The notes under the pieces were generated by a model. That model was not told the DNA's origin. It did not search any database and was given only the letters and a program-made list of their open reading frames with translations. The translations under genes were made by a program, and so were the position numbers. Positions 25,873 through 36,592 of a stretch of 64,000 nucleotides of DNA are shown one piece after another; the stretch's first letter is position 1; every line of letters begins with the position of its first letter. Source of the stretch: Beaufortia kweichowensis (lineage: Eukaryota > Chordata > Actinopteri > Cypriniformes > Gastromyzontidae); contig CM032809.1 of assembly GCA_019155185.1 (NCBI GenBank), positions 9,507,200 through 9,571,199 on the forward strand. The letters are read 5' to 3'.

Positions 25873-26235
25873 CTATTTTTTCTTCGAATACTCCTTTCTT
25901 CCATCACCTCCTCCAAAGTTGCGCACACGATGTATTTTGGCGAGCTGGGCCTGTATGGTCTCTATAATGTTCATATGATCTGGGATGTGGACGTAGCGCA
26001 CGTTTCGACCGGTAACAAACAGGTCATCCATACGGGACACACGACCACGTCTGTCCCTGTACAAGACATCCTCCAGGCGGATGTTCATGAAAGCATCCAC
26101 GTTAATAACCCGTCCTCTGGCCGTGCTCTCGTCTCGCAGGTCTACGGTGGTCACCTGACCGTGCAGACCCTGCAGAAGAACCACCAGACTGTTCTCAGCG
26201 ATGGTGCGCTCACGGAGCGAATGGGTCACCTCCAT
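25873..26235 (-). CDS. lsm10: U7 snRNA-associated Sm-like protein LSm10
   Basis: A single coding exon of 120 codons, ATG at 26235 and stop at 25873; the human protein is 123 residues. With LSM11 it replaces SmD1/SmD2 in the U7 snRNP ring that processes the 3' ends of replication-dependent histone mRNAs in the nucleus. The Sm fold is clear: Sm1 'GQVTTVDLRDESTARGRVIN' followed by VDAFMNIRLEDV, and Sm2 'DDLFVTGRNVRYVHIPD'. The tail is basic (GGGDGRKEYSKKK). An acceptor (cccacag|gtgagc) lies six bases before the ATG, so the first exon is non-coding. Confidence 0.97.
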   Translation of the reverse strand: MEVTHSLRERTIAENSLVVLLQGLHGQVTTVDLRDESTARGRVINVDAFMNIRLEDVLYRDRRGRVSRMDDLFVTGRNVRYVHIPDHMNIIETIQAQLAKIHRVRNFGGGDGRKEYSKKK

Positions 26236-26830
26236 GCTCACCTGTGGGCACAGACAAAAAATGTGGTAAAAAAGAACACAACGGATTTGATTGCAATGAT
26301 ATGGCAGTCTTAAATACATTTGTGATTTGTGATATGCTTCACATTTCTATTGAAATTCACAAAGGAAAATTAACCTTGGTTTTATAATAGTAAACGTGTA
26401 GCAGCCATGTTTTTGGTTTATTACCATTTTTGTAACCAATAATATTATAAAATTAATATATTGGTTATATTAGATATAGATATGTATAGATTACATTGTT
26501 AAATATAAATATTAAAATCCTGGTGAAACTATAATAAATGTGTGGTTACTGTAGTAAAAGTATGGTTTGAATTGTATAATTTCTTTGGGCCATTTGACAC
26601 TTAGAACGAAAATAACACAATAAACATTCAGTACATGCACGAAAACAAAACTTGAAGTCATTGCTTTTTTGCAGCTTTATAAATAACTTACATAATTATC
26701 CACATATAAGTGTTACAACAAAACAAACAGACCCGCTTTATAAGACCGACATTTATAGTGATTTTATTCGCTTAGCATGATTTGTAACCTGTCACATACA
26801 CATTTAAGCATCCTAAAATGTAAAATAATA

Positions 26831-26950
26831 CCTCATTTATCTTGTGTTGTGATGGAGTCTGTCACGAGCGAACAGCAAACTTCTGCGCAAAATTATTACG
26901 TCATTAACACGTGACGAACTCAAAGTGACGTTCGTGCGCCCTCTAGCGAC
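26831..26950 (-). promoter_or_regulatory. lsm10: lsm10 non-coding first exon and promoter
   Basis: On the minus strand a donor follows ...AAATGAG (GTATTA) near 26831. Upstream lie ACACGTGACG (E-box) and AAGTGACGTTCG (CRE-like) at about 26908-26935, in a short CpG-containing patch. Consistent with a housekeeping promoter; start site not determined. Confidence 0.45.
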
Positions 26951-27261
26951 ACATTACTGGATACAAAATAACCTTCTGCAGAGAATCCAAAATTTACACA
27001 GTAGTTACACCAGTAAAGATTTCTCATGGTAGGTTTATTTCTGTATACACACTTTAAAGTCTTTAAAACTTTATTTAACATTTTTTCTTTTATTTAAAAT
27101 CTGTATTCACTATACCTGAGCCTTGTCGGAATCTGTGCCAGTGTGGGTTTTGTTTAGTGCATTTGTTTTTCCAACTTCTATTACAAGTGTTTCTAATCAG
27201 TTTTAGAAAGTTTACAAGTTTAGTTTTATTAAACGGAAGACTGCAACGCAGACATGCCAAC

Positions 27262-27345
27262 TTCACGCTGGTTTATGAAGGTTAGCGCTGGTTTGGTGCT
27301 GGTCTTAGTTAGTGCACCAGGTTAGCCATGATGTTCACCAGCATA
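27262..27345. repeat. 'gctggt' interspersed repeat relic
   Basis: 'gctggtttggtgctggtctta' with matching 'caccag' segments resembles the short self-complementary GCTGG-rich repeat common in fish genomes. Confidence 0.4.
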
Positions 27346-27857
27346 CACATGAGCAATTACATGAGAAAGTTAACCTTACCATGACAAAATAAAGTTTTGT
27401 CAAAGGTTTTCGTCATACTGATCATACTGTTCAAATGTCAATATTTGGTGGTTTAAATCCTCATGTGAGGTCTCTCTCAAAGTTATTAAAGCATTTGTTT
27501 ACGTTTAAATCATGATTGTTCATAGTCTTATTACGAAGTGCTTTTGTCACATCTATAACAGTCCACATTCCTCAAAAATGAACTTGAAATGAAAATAAAA
27601 TAATGTTATGTTCTGTTTGTTGGGTATTATTCCATAACACATGTATATTTCCAATTTTTAAAGTAGATACCATGTGTATAGACTGATATTTTTTGGATGT
27701 CTGGGGACTCTTATCAGCAGGGATTTCATAAAATATAATGGTAATAAATACATTCTGTGAGAATTTATATTTGAAAATGTCACTTCATAATGCTGGAATT
27801 GCCCATATGCTTCTATACACATGGTCCACATTCTTATTCTTCTCTGAATTGCTGTCT

Positions 27858-30800
27858 TTAGATGTCATCCATCATGGACAATAAGTCATCTCCTTTGTTC
27901 CAAGGTTTCTCAGTCTGGCCTTCATCTTCAGGAAACTCCCCTGCAATACGGGCCAGTTCAGTACTGACCAACTGATCCTACAAACACGACAGATAAAGGA
28001 AAAACTCAGGAAGAACTAGAAAGTCTGCTTTACGTTGTGCCATGATTATGTTGAGCCATTTGCTTTAAATTAAGTTGATATTTGTAAATGGTCTAATAGA
28101 TTCGGAAAATAAATCCCTTGACTCTCAGATGGTTTAAGATGACCACACTTAGTACAGTGTAGAAATAAGAAATTATGTTTTTGAAGCTATAAAAGTACAT
28201 AACTTTGTCCATATCAGTTAAATAAAATATTTTCTGTATAATAAAATAACAAAATATAATTTTAATAATTTTGTCATTATTTATTCACTCTGTCATTCCA
28301 AATCTGTATTTGACACTATCTTCTGTGCAACACAAAAGAAGATATTTTGAAAAATGTCTCAGTGGTTTTGTTGTTTGGTGATCATCATTCTTCAAAATAT
28401 CTTTTTTTGTGTTCTGCAGAAGAAAGAAAGTCATTTGGAGTAACATGAGGGTGAATAAATGATGAAAAAATTTTCATCATTTTGAAGATACATTCTGGCA
28501 GTTTCTAAAACACAATAGCTGAACAATCTTTTGAGTGATGCTTTCAGTTCTAATTTCCAGGTAACATATTTAAATGGAATTGAAAGCATATGCCTGAGAG
28601 GTCTGCGTTAAGGTTGTCCTGGGGCAACACCTGTGTTTCTTAGTAAATGATAACAGATTTTACTCATAACATTCCCTGCCATGGGTGACTAAATATAGCA
28701 AAACAAAGATCAGCAGGTTTGTAAAGTGTGTGACACGCCACCTGTATGGCCTGTATGTTGATGACTGTAGGTGACTGTTGCTCCGCCCCTTCCAAAACAC
28801 AGCTGTAAGAGAGTTTGAGAGTTTTTATGTCGTTTAATGTTGTACAGCATGAAGGTTTACTGTGTGTGTACTGAGCAGACGTGGCAGGATTACGTCTGGA
28901 TTAGTAATACTTACATCTCCTCATTCTCCTGCTCTAAAGCCAACAGGTTCACTTTGAAATCAGCATCCACATTTGAGACCTGCTGCACTTCCATCCCACC
29001 CATTAGTTTAGCCAGCAGGTTCAGTTCCTCTGTGGCCAGATGGTTGGGAGCAGACTCCACCTGTTTAAAACATTCAAACAAACATACGATAACATCCAGA
29101 AAACCTTAGGTTACATTGATGAAATATATAGTATTATTTTTACGGCACCATCTTCCAGGATACCTGCAGTGAAGATCTACCTGTTTTTGTGTCCTGGTAC
29201 TGTTGGGGGTGTCTGATGGTGATGCTTCATTGTACCTGTACAGATGGCAATATACAATTACATAAACTACGAAATTTCAGAGGTCGCTTTTATAGAAATG
29301 CATATACAGTGTGTATATTATACATAATGTGTAAATAATATGTATTAATATAAATATTTATATAGAGTAATAATGCACTTACTATTTTTTAATTATTGCT
29401 ATTGTGTACTGTACAACAATTATTGTAGATGTAATCATAGAATGTATAAATAAAATTAAATGTATATGTATACAGTATAATTATAATACTTTTAATCCAG
29501 ATTGTAATAATTTTCCTGGTAACACTTAACAATCAAGTTGTGTTATTCTAACAATGAATAATACATCTTCAGCACTTTTGCTAATGCACAATGAGCTAAT
29601 ATAAACGATTGTATTAGCAATAACTAACATTAACAAAGATGAAAAAATGCTTCATGTCAGCTAATGCATTTATTAATGTAATCTAATTATTAACCTGCAT
29701 CTTATTTTTTATATTTACATGTTGGTGCCCAGACGTGTGACTCTGTCTCCAGAGAGGTCAAATGATGCCTCATGTAAAGCTCTGGTGTAATTTCCTCCAC
29801 AGGGAAACAGAGTTCTCCTCACCTCTCGACCTTTAGGGTTAAACCACCTGCAAAGCAAGGAAAACTAAAGACATTCTAAGGTAAGGATGTCAATCATTTT
29901 TAAGAAGCCTTAATGTTTTCACTTCAAGAACAATTACAAAAGAATTGAGTGCTCTTCCTCACTAACTACTGTACAGATCTGTCATTGACCTCTGACCTCC
30001 ACATTACCTGATTAAACCAGGAACCTCAAATCCATATGGCACTGGCCCTGAGGTTGGCAGCACAAAATGTCCGTTTGGGTTCTGAATGTGGTGTTTTAAG
30101 AAAATTGACACCTGACGGAGTAAAAACATCACATCTGTAGACGTAAGAGCAGTCACCAAAATATGACTGTTCTTACCAAAAATTTTGTGACTCAGAAATT
30201 ATTTGCATACAACTATAAAGTCTGGCACAGATCCAGACTATAATTAAACTCACAGAACAATATGCTTTTACATAAATCAACAGCTCACCCTGATTTGCAT
30301 ATCTTGAAAGAGAACCAGCAACGTTTGTCGGATGAGTTGTAACTCACCGTCGGATAAAGTTGTGTACACCTTAGGGAAAGAGTTTCGCGTAAGTACTAGA
30401 TGTAACAAAAGCATTGAATTAAGAAAGAAATGACTAATAATAGACGTAATGAAATAATTACTTTAAAGCAATACGTTAAAATGTTTACAATTTGGAATAC
30501 GTAGTTCAGATCTTAAACCTGAAGTTCTGGATGGGCGACAGTGAATGTTTACCTCTATAAGTTGTCGCTGGGCTTCGTTGATCAGGTTAACCAGGTTGGG
30601 ACTGTCCCTTACCATATCTTTGATGCTGTCTGTGTGATTAAAGGTAATGAGCAATAGATCTCGTGGATGTGAACACAAAACGATCTGGTATTTGAAGGCC
30701 ATTGTCATCAAATCATACAGCTACAATAAAGACAAAGAAAAGTCAAGATATAATTGCCACCAACCTTAAAAAAATGAACTAACTTTGATGGTTCAATTCA

Positions 30801-32226
30801 GAAATGTGTCAAAAATGCCCCTGAGATCTTTTTGACCCAACCATGGGTTAAATAATAACACAGTATTTTTAGTCTATGTGTTTTTTAACAGAGTGACCAT
30901 CAATAAAGATGTTTCCAAGCAGGGTTATGTGTGTTTTGTTTTATAACTACATTTGTATTTGTTATTTATGTTGATATTTTTTTATGGTCATTACACACTT
31001 TAAAATGCTGGTTTATTTTGAACCCAGGGTTGGGTCAAAAAGGGGCAAATTCAACTGTTGTGTTAAATTAACCTAAAAATGTCCATATTTAACCTGTTTA
31101 TCAGTTCAAACAACCCAGCGTTTGAGGCTAGAACAACCCTGCATAGATTAATAGATTAATAAGTCTTTTTCTCGCAGCCTATTATTACTGTGACTCATGA
31201 TTGTTTACAAACTCAAAAGCAAGTGCACACTACAGCTGGAATGTGATTCAGACTCATTAGTGCCCAAAGAGAGGGTGGGTTCAGTTCATACCCTGTCCAT
31301 GCTGGCTGGGTTTAGACGCATAATAGATGCATGTGCGATCCGTGTCAAAACTGTTCGGAGAGCTCGATGACTAAACACATCCTGAGGCTTTAAAATCTCC
31401 TCTAGAAAACTCTTACTGAACATAGTGGCCACTATATCATTCATGACTATAAAGAAAACACAAGAAAGGGTTGAGAAAAACAGAAATGAGTTTTCAAATA
31501 ATAAATGTTTAAAAAATTTAGAGATAATGCTTAATAAATGCTTGTTTAATTTGAGCAATTTTGTATGTTTCTTTTTCTATAATTAAATTGTATTAATTTT
31601 TGTCATGCACAGTGAGAATGCACCAAGACAGGCATCAGCAAGTATTTGAAACACAGTGTTCAAGCACAGGATCAGATCATGATGAATCTGCAGGTGAGAG
31701 AATAAAACACCTCTTTTCCTGTCATCCTCTGTCCAACCACCTGTAACACAAAAGATGCACAAAATAATTCATCACAAGTCCATGATGGTCCTTATTAAAT
31801 TTGTCTGTTACACAAATGACATTTCAACAGAGATTCAAATTCATGTCAGTCTACACTTGTGTAATTCCTTTTATAAAAAGGAGCCCTTTTAGTTATTTAA
31901 TTGCCTGGGCAATGCACAATATAGAAAAGGTATAAATTTACAGTAAGTTTGTATTTGTTAACATTAATAACATAAACTAACAATGAGCAAAACAGATTTT
32001 CAGCATGAATTAATTTTATTTAATGTTAGTTAATACAATTCAGTTTATGTTAATTCATTATGCATGTGACTAATGTTAACAGGTTTGATATAGGTAAATA
32101 TTTGACTTAAAAAAAATTGTCAGTAAATAACACGATTAATAAATGCTGTAAAGGTATCGTTTTGTATATTGTACATATTCACTTTATTTAATTTGCTCTA
32201 AAATCTGAAAAACTGTGTGCACTACG

Positions 32227-32269
<43 letters not shown>

Positions 32270-32433
32270 ATAGTCAGCTATTATTGTGGACTACAGAAGA
32301 TTTAAATCTACTGTTGTTTACCTTTCTGGGCTTTATCATCGCGCTCATCTTGCGCTCGAAGGCGCTGATCCAAAATATACAGCATTTCACCGCCGAGATT
32401 TATTATAAGCAGAGGAAGAGTTTTGAAAGACAT
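27858..32433 (-). CDS. oscp1: Organic solute carrier partner 1
   Basis: Ten coding exons on the minus strand: 32433-32322, 31446-31292, 30720-30553, 30369-30289, 30111-30008, 29847-29719, 29235-29181, 29060-28915, 28802-28742, 27977-27858. The protein starts with MSFKTLPLLIINLGGEMLYI, continues with 'LRTVLTRIAHASIMRLNPAS', then 'DLMTMAFKYQIVLC' and 'GELQLIRQTLLVLFQDM', and ends GDDLLSMMDDI. All are recognisable against human OSCP1. OSCP1/NOR1 was first reported to aid organic solute transport and is linked to cilia. All junctions keep phase and I saw no lesion. Introns hold several MITEs and a (GA)n tract. It lies head to tail with lsm10 on the same strand. Confidence 0.95.
28262..28490. mobile_element. 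cyprinid foldback MITE in an oscp1 intron
   Basis: Two inverted halves: 'acacaaaagaagatattttga' type sequence at about 28330-28352 mirrors 'tcaaaatatctttttttgtg' at about 28393-28413. The outer parts 'attcactctgtcattccaaa' and 'ggagtaacatgagggtgaat' also pair. This matches a very common zebrafish/carp repeat as I remember it. No coding capacity. Confidence 0.65.
29514..29700. mobile_element. MITE relic ('ggtaacacttaacaat' type)
   Basis: Starts 'ggtaacacttaacaatcaag' and runs through 'aataactaacattaacaaag', the body of a frequent fish non-autonomous element. A related relic lies at about 31950-32085 in another oscp1 intron. Confidence 0.5.
30775..31135. mobile_element. MITE-like repeat with 'aaccca/tgggtt' inverted tracts
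   Basis: 'tgacccaaccatgggttaaa' at about 30830 and 'gaacccagggttgggtcaaa' at about 31020 form inverted partners. The flanking 'caacccagcgttt' is typical of this fish repeat. Lies in an oscp1 intron. Confidence 0.5.
31945..32090. mobile_element. second 'taatgttagttaat' MITE relic
   Basis: 'gtttgtatttgttaacattaa', 'aaactaacaatgagcaaaac' and 'atgttagttaatacaattc' match the body of the element at 29514-29700. Confidence 0.45.
32231..32268. repeat. (GA)n microsatellite in oscp1 intron 1
   Basis: An uninterrupted GA run of about 38 bases. Confidence 0.95.
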
Positions 32434-32599
32434 GTCTTTAATGAGCGCTGAAGAAAACTCTAGAGGAACTACATTTACTCGATTAGAGCAAGAGTTACTG
32501 GATTATCCGCTTTTTAAAGAACCAAATGTATTCATTACTACACCCTGTCAGGCGCTTTGCTTTTGTACGATCGTTTGTAAGGGCATCTAAATGCATTGC

Positions 32600-32700
32600 A
32601 GGACGCTTCAGGAGAGCCCTATGACGTCACGTAAAGCCCCGCTGAGTTACTGCGCATGCGCGAACACCTGTCACTGTACAGACGCACGCGGTCGATATCA
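32600..32700 (-). promoter_or_regulatory. oscp1: oscp1 promoter with CRE and NRF-1 type sites
   Basis: A CpG patch about 190 bases upstream of the oscp1 ATG. TGACGTCA (full CRE palindrome) lies at 32622-32629 and TGCGCATGCGCG (NRF-1 palindrome) at 32651-32662. Sites read directly; promoter role inferred from position. Confidence 0.55.
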
Positions 32701-32833
32701 GTATAATGTGCAAATGAGCACAGTTCATGCCATTATTTTATTAATGCAACATTGGGTGAAATTTTTAAATCATTGTTATATAATTTAATTGTTTAACTTT
32801 TTAAAAATGGATGAGTGAATCTAGTGAATCTAA

Positions 32834-33600
32834 TTTAATGTGTAAAGAGCTGTACTTTACTTTTTAATTTAATTAATAGTAAACGTTAGTGCAGTGCTGC
32901 TCTTATACCTATTTACACTTCTTTATACTCTGTACATTTATTTTTTACAGGTCTCATAATTTTTTTTATCTCAGAATAATGTTCATTCATATGTCGTTTA
33001 TGTGCACTGCATACATGCAAACTATTTCATGGCTCATTTTAAATAGACTGTTTAGGCAAATGCAGTCAAATGATATAAATAGTTTAAAGTACATGGTACA
33101 GAAAAGACAATCACAATGCCCTTTTTTGCCTTCTTGAGGAGCCAACTGTCAAGGTCAGAAATATTTTCATTTACTTATGTTTAAATAACATACTTTACAA
33201 CTTGTGGAAAAACATGATGTACATAATTCAGAATAACACAAATTCATATTTATAATAGCTTTAGGAACTGTTCTTAAGTTGGGTAGATACTGGTAAAGCT
33301 TGTCCTCTTCTTTTCTGAGTTTACAGCCTCAGGCTGATTTTAGCACCTAAAATAAATAAACTAAAATAGTCATGTAATGTTTAAAGTCAAGTGACCATCA
33401 ATATAGATTAATGTTTTGTTGCAGACAGAAGATACAGATGATAGGAAACCTTCAGTACTTTGTGTTTATTGTGTAAGTCATATTGCATTAAAATATTTAG
33501 ATTTAATATTGAGTAATTATAGTATTTTCACATTTCTTCATAATTATTGCTTGAATATGTAACATGAACATAACATAAAAAATGTTTCGCTTTACCTGCA
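32834..33600. other. AT-rich intergenic DNA
   Basis: No recognised feature. The open frame at 32889-33137 has no domain and a hydrophobic, AT-driven composition. Confidence 0.5.
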
Positions 33601-33664
33601 GGGTGTCCATCTGTAGATGTGAAGGTGAAGACCATTCTGCTCATCTGAAACTCAACATTTCAAA

Positions 33665-34315
33665 TTTACAAACCACAAATGGATGAAGAAAATTAATGAT
33701 AATGAGCTTCTATCAGCTATATTGATTCCTGGCACACACCAAAGCAACAGGCACTCAAAAACATCTCCTTCAATGTTTCAAGCATGGGGTCTGCACAACC
33801 AGCTGAATGTAGGTGTGAGATTTTTTGATTTGCATGTCTCCTCCAGCAACATAACAAATGTTAAAACTGAAAGCGTCCAGGAATCTAAGACTTTTGTTTA
33901 TGCTTTGAGAACTCTGCAGACTTTTCTCATAAAACATAAGAAAGAGATACTGTTGCTCAGAGTGACTCCAGACGAGGGAGCTATTGCTCAAGTGACTCAG
34001 ATTTTCAGCCTGATTTGCCTTTTTATGGACAGACAAAGATGTTCCAACAGGTGAGAGGAAAGATAGTCTTTGTCCAGAGTTCAACTTTAAAAGACTTCCT
34101 GTTCATGTCACAGAATTAGATTCAGAGAAGGATAAAAAAGAAACACAAATAAAAGAAAATACCAAGTTAGCAAGTTAACATATGACGCTCACATATACCG
34201 GATCCAAAGGTGAATCTAAGGAGCCGTTAGAAATCGCCAAAATGCTCAACAAACAGGTTGATTCAAGTCTTATTTTAAATCGAATACTACCAGAAGCTTT
34301 GGGTATGTTTCCATA
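33665..34315 (+). pseudogene. PI-PLC X-domain protein fragment (broken)
   Basis: The frame from about 33665 reads WMKKINDNELLSAILIPGTH, then 'HNQLNVGVRFFDLHVSS' and 'TLQTFLIKHKKEILLLRV', the N-terminal half of bacterial-type PI-PLC X domains. These contain a catalytic His in IPGTHxS and the GVRFFDLR strand. The segment that normally carries the second catalytic His after RFFD is missing. At 34010-34055 two frame changes separate 'LWTDKDVPT' from 'VRGKIVFVQSST', which then meets a TAG. A later piece (about 34180-34290, 'LTYTGSK...AKMLNKQ') looks like the domain's end. I infer a pseudogene; a spliced gene with a poor match is less likely. Confidence 0.6.
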
Positions 34316-34329
34316 AAAATGTGCATAAT

Positions 34330-35640
34330 ATAATATTGTCACCATGTTATGTGTTTTATATTAAACACATTGCCTTGCTCAGAAGAATAAAATAAAAGTT
34401 TATAATTTGCTTTAATTGCCATAATTTTGATTGTTCCCTTAAATTTGAAAAGACTGTTCTTGTTCAATAGATTTATTTGACATCTTTACATACAACTTGA
34501 CATACTTTCATAGAGACACAGGAAAATATGACTTTCACAAAGAGGAACAAAAATTGAATTGAAAATGTATATATCTTGTTTTCATCACAAGACTCAGAAT
34601 CAGATAACATTTCTGAAGTAACACATAAAAAGTCAAATACTTCCACATTTTGGTTTCTGTAAACTGCAGCTTTGCCGTAGGGGTCATAAGTGCCACCCAA
34701 GCACTTCCTGTCAGTTAAATACCTCTTGCAAATAAAATCTACAAACATGATTCACAATACTTTGACATTCATTGTTTGCCTGTTATTTATGGAAGAATCT
34801 TGCTTTGTGGCAAAGACAGGAAAAAAATTGCAGCCTGTATCACAAATAGTGATCTGTTAGCCAGTCTGTGTTCTCACAGGGGTTTCCCTTTATTACCACA
34901 AAGGAAAAAACTATTCACACATAACAACATGTTTACAGTTCTGTACTGTTATATCTATGATACATGTATTTATAGACCCCAGAATAACATGTGAATGTGT
35001 GAAAGTTTTGTGTGTGTCAGTGGGGTGTCGTGGAAATAAAAAAAGTTTTGAAAATAAGCTTTTTTTTACCTCATTTGATGTACATGAAGGGAAGTAAAAT
35101 GTACAATTTAGATCATGCTAACCAGCATCTAAATGAAAGAGATAAGATTATAATGTTTGCTTGTTTCCTTTTTTCAATTTTATTCTGACACTCACTCCCA
35201 GGCCAAAGTATTTTGCTGTTGTTTAAAAAAATACATAATTTAAGTAATTCATTATTAATACAACATCACACACACACACACACACACACAAAATGATTTT
35301 GTTAACAATATTAACTTAATGTATGTGGAGGATAAATGTATTGTTTTATTTCATTATTTTTATGATGTTAAATATACCCGTTTCCTGATTTACTTTAGAT
35401 TTTACTATGTGAAGTACGTTTTATGGAGGTTATCTTCATGGGTACAGTTCTTGAGCTTGTTATTTGAGTTGGTAAACTTTTTTGGAGATTTTTTGGAATT
35501 GATATTTTTCATGAAAAATTCTTTAGATCTTTACATATTTTTCATTAACTGTTTTAATTATTTAGATTTTATTTATTTATTTTGGTTTATTTATTTAAGT
35601 TACATAATAAGAGTTAGTGACTCTTACTTACTTACTTAGT
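34330..35640. other. AT-rich intergenic DNA before zc3h12a
   Basis: No domain-bearing frame. The frame at 35319-35639 is Phe/Tyr/Leu-rich from AT bias only. It contains a CA microsatellite at 35267-35290. Confidence 0.5.
35267..35290. repeat. (CA)n microsatellite
   Basis: About 24 bases of CA. Confidence 0.9.
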
Positions 35641-35684
35641 GTCACTTTACTTCCTGGTTTGGCTTTCCTCTCGTAAAGGCGTGT

Positions 35685-35799
35685 CGTGTCGTAAATTTAT
35701 AACAGGAGCGAAACTTTATGAACTCACAGAGTTACACACAGAGACAACAACTTACAACTTCGACACACGCACACACAGAGACACGATGATAAACTAAAG
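35685..35799 (+). promoter_or_regulatory. zc3h12a: zc3h12a promoter and non-coding first exon
   Basis: A TATA-like 'aaatttataacag' at about 35693 is followed by a GC-richer leader and a possible donor (CTAAAG|GTTCGT) near 35799. The matching acceptor is 'ttcaacag' ending at 36558, 34 bases before the ATG. Inferred. Confidence 0.4.
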
Positions 35800-36592
35800 G
35801 TTCGTATGTTTTGATCTATTATTCATTTAACTTCATTTGACTTGTTTCTCTGTACAGTAACGAGCAGCGGAAGTTGTTTGGAAGTGTTTATACTATTCAT
35901 AATATAAGAAGCTAATAAAGTTTATTATCTACTTATATTGTCCTTAGTGGTTAAGTAGAAATAGTTTTAAAACTTTCAGACACAACGTAATTATTGTGTA
36001 AATAAAAATCTTAAATATAATATATGTATATTTATCCTAAATAATCAGGTTTAGGTGTTATAACTTCATTTCCATCTAGTGTAATTGTGGAGTTAATCAT
36101 TTATTATTGAACGCTTCCTGTTCAACATAAAATATGACAGACGTCAACAGTTTATCTGATAAATATATTTTAAATAAATCATTTATTTATTTTAGATTTT
36201 AAAGGTTTATTTGACTCTTTATACCTATATGTTGTCATAATGTTGTGTTGTTATTTAACTGTGTATTTGAAATGTTATCAAATTGTTCATTGGTTATGTT
36301 TTCTTGTAAGTTGTATATTATTTCAGTTTGAATTTAAGTTTTAAACTTTTTCCCTAATTATGTCTGTCTTGGCCAGCTTGTCACGTAGGCTGTACTTGTA
36401 TACTGTAGTTTAAGTGTATTATTATGTGATGTTTTAATTTGGGCAGTGCCAGAAATGAGAAAATGACATTGCTTTTCATTTTAATTATACACTGAAGTTT
36501 ACGACATAAAAGGCAACTCATTGTTTGCTTACAAACATGCCCTTTTTACATTCAACAGGAGTGACTGAACAGAAAATTTCCCAGATGAAGAA

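Noticed and set aside
35319..35639. 106-residue hydrophobic frame suggesting a membrane protein
   Set aside because: Phe/Tyr/Leu richness follows from very AT-rich DNA; no splice or promoter support.
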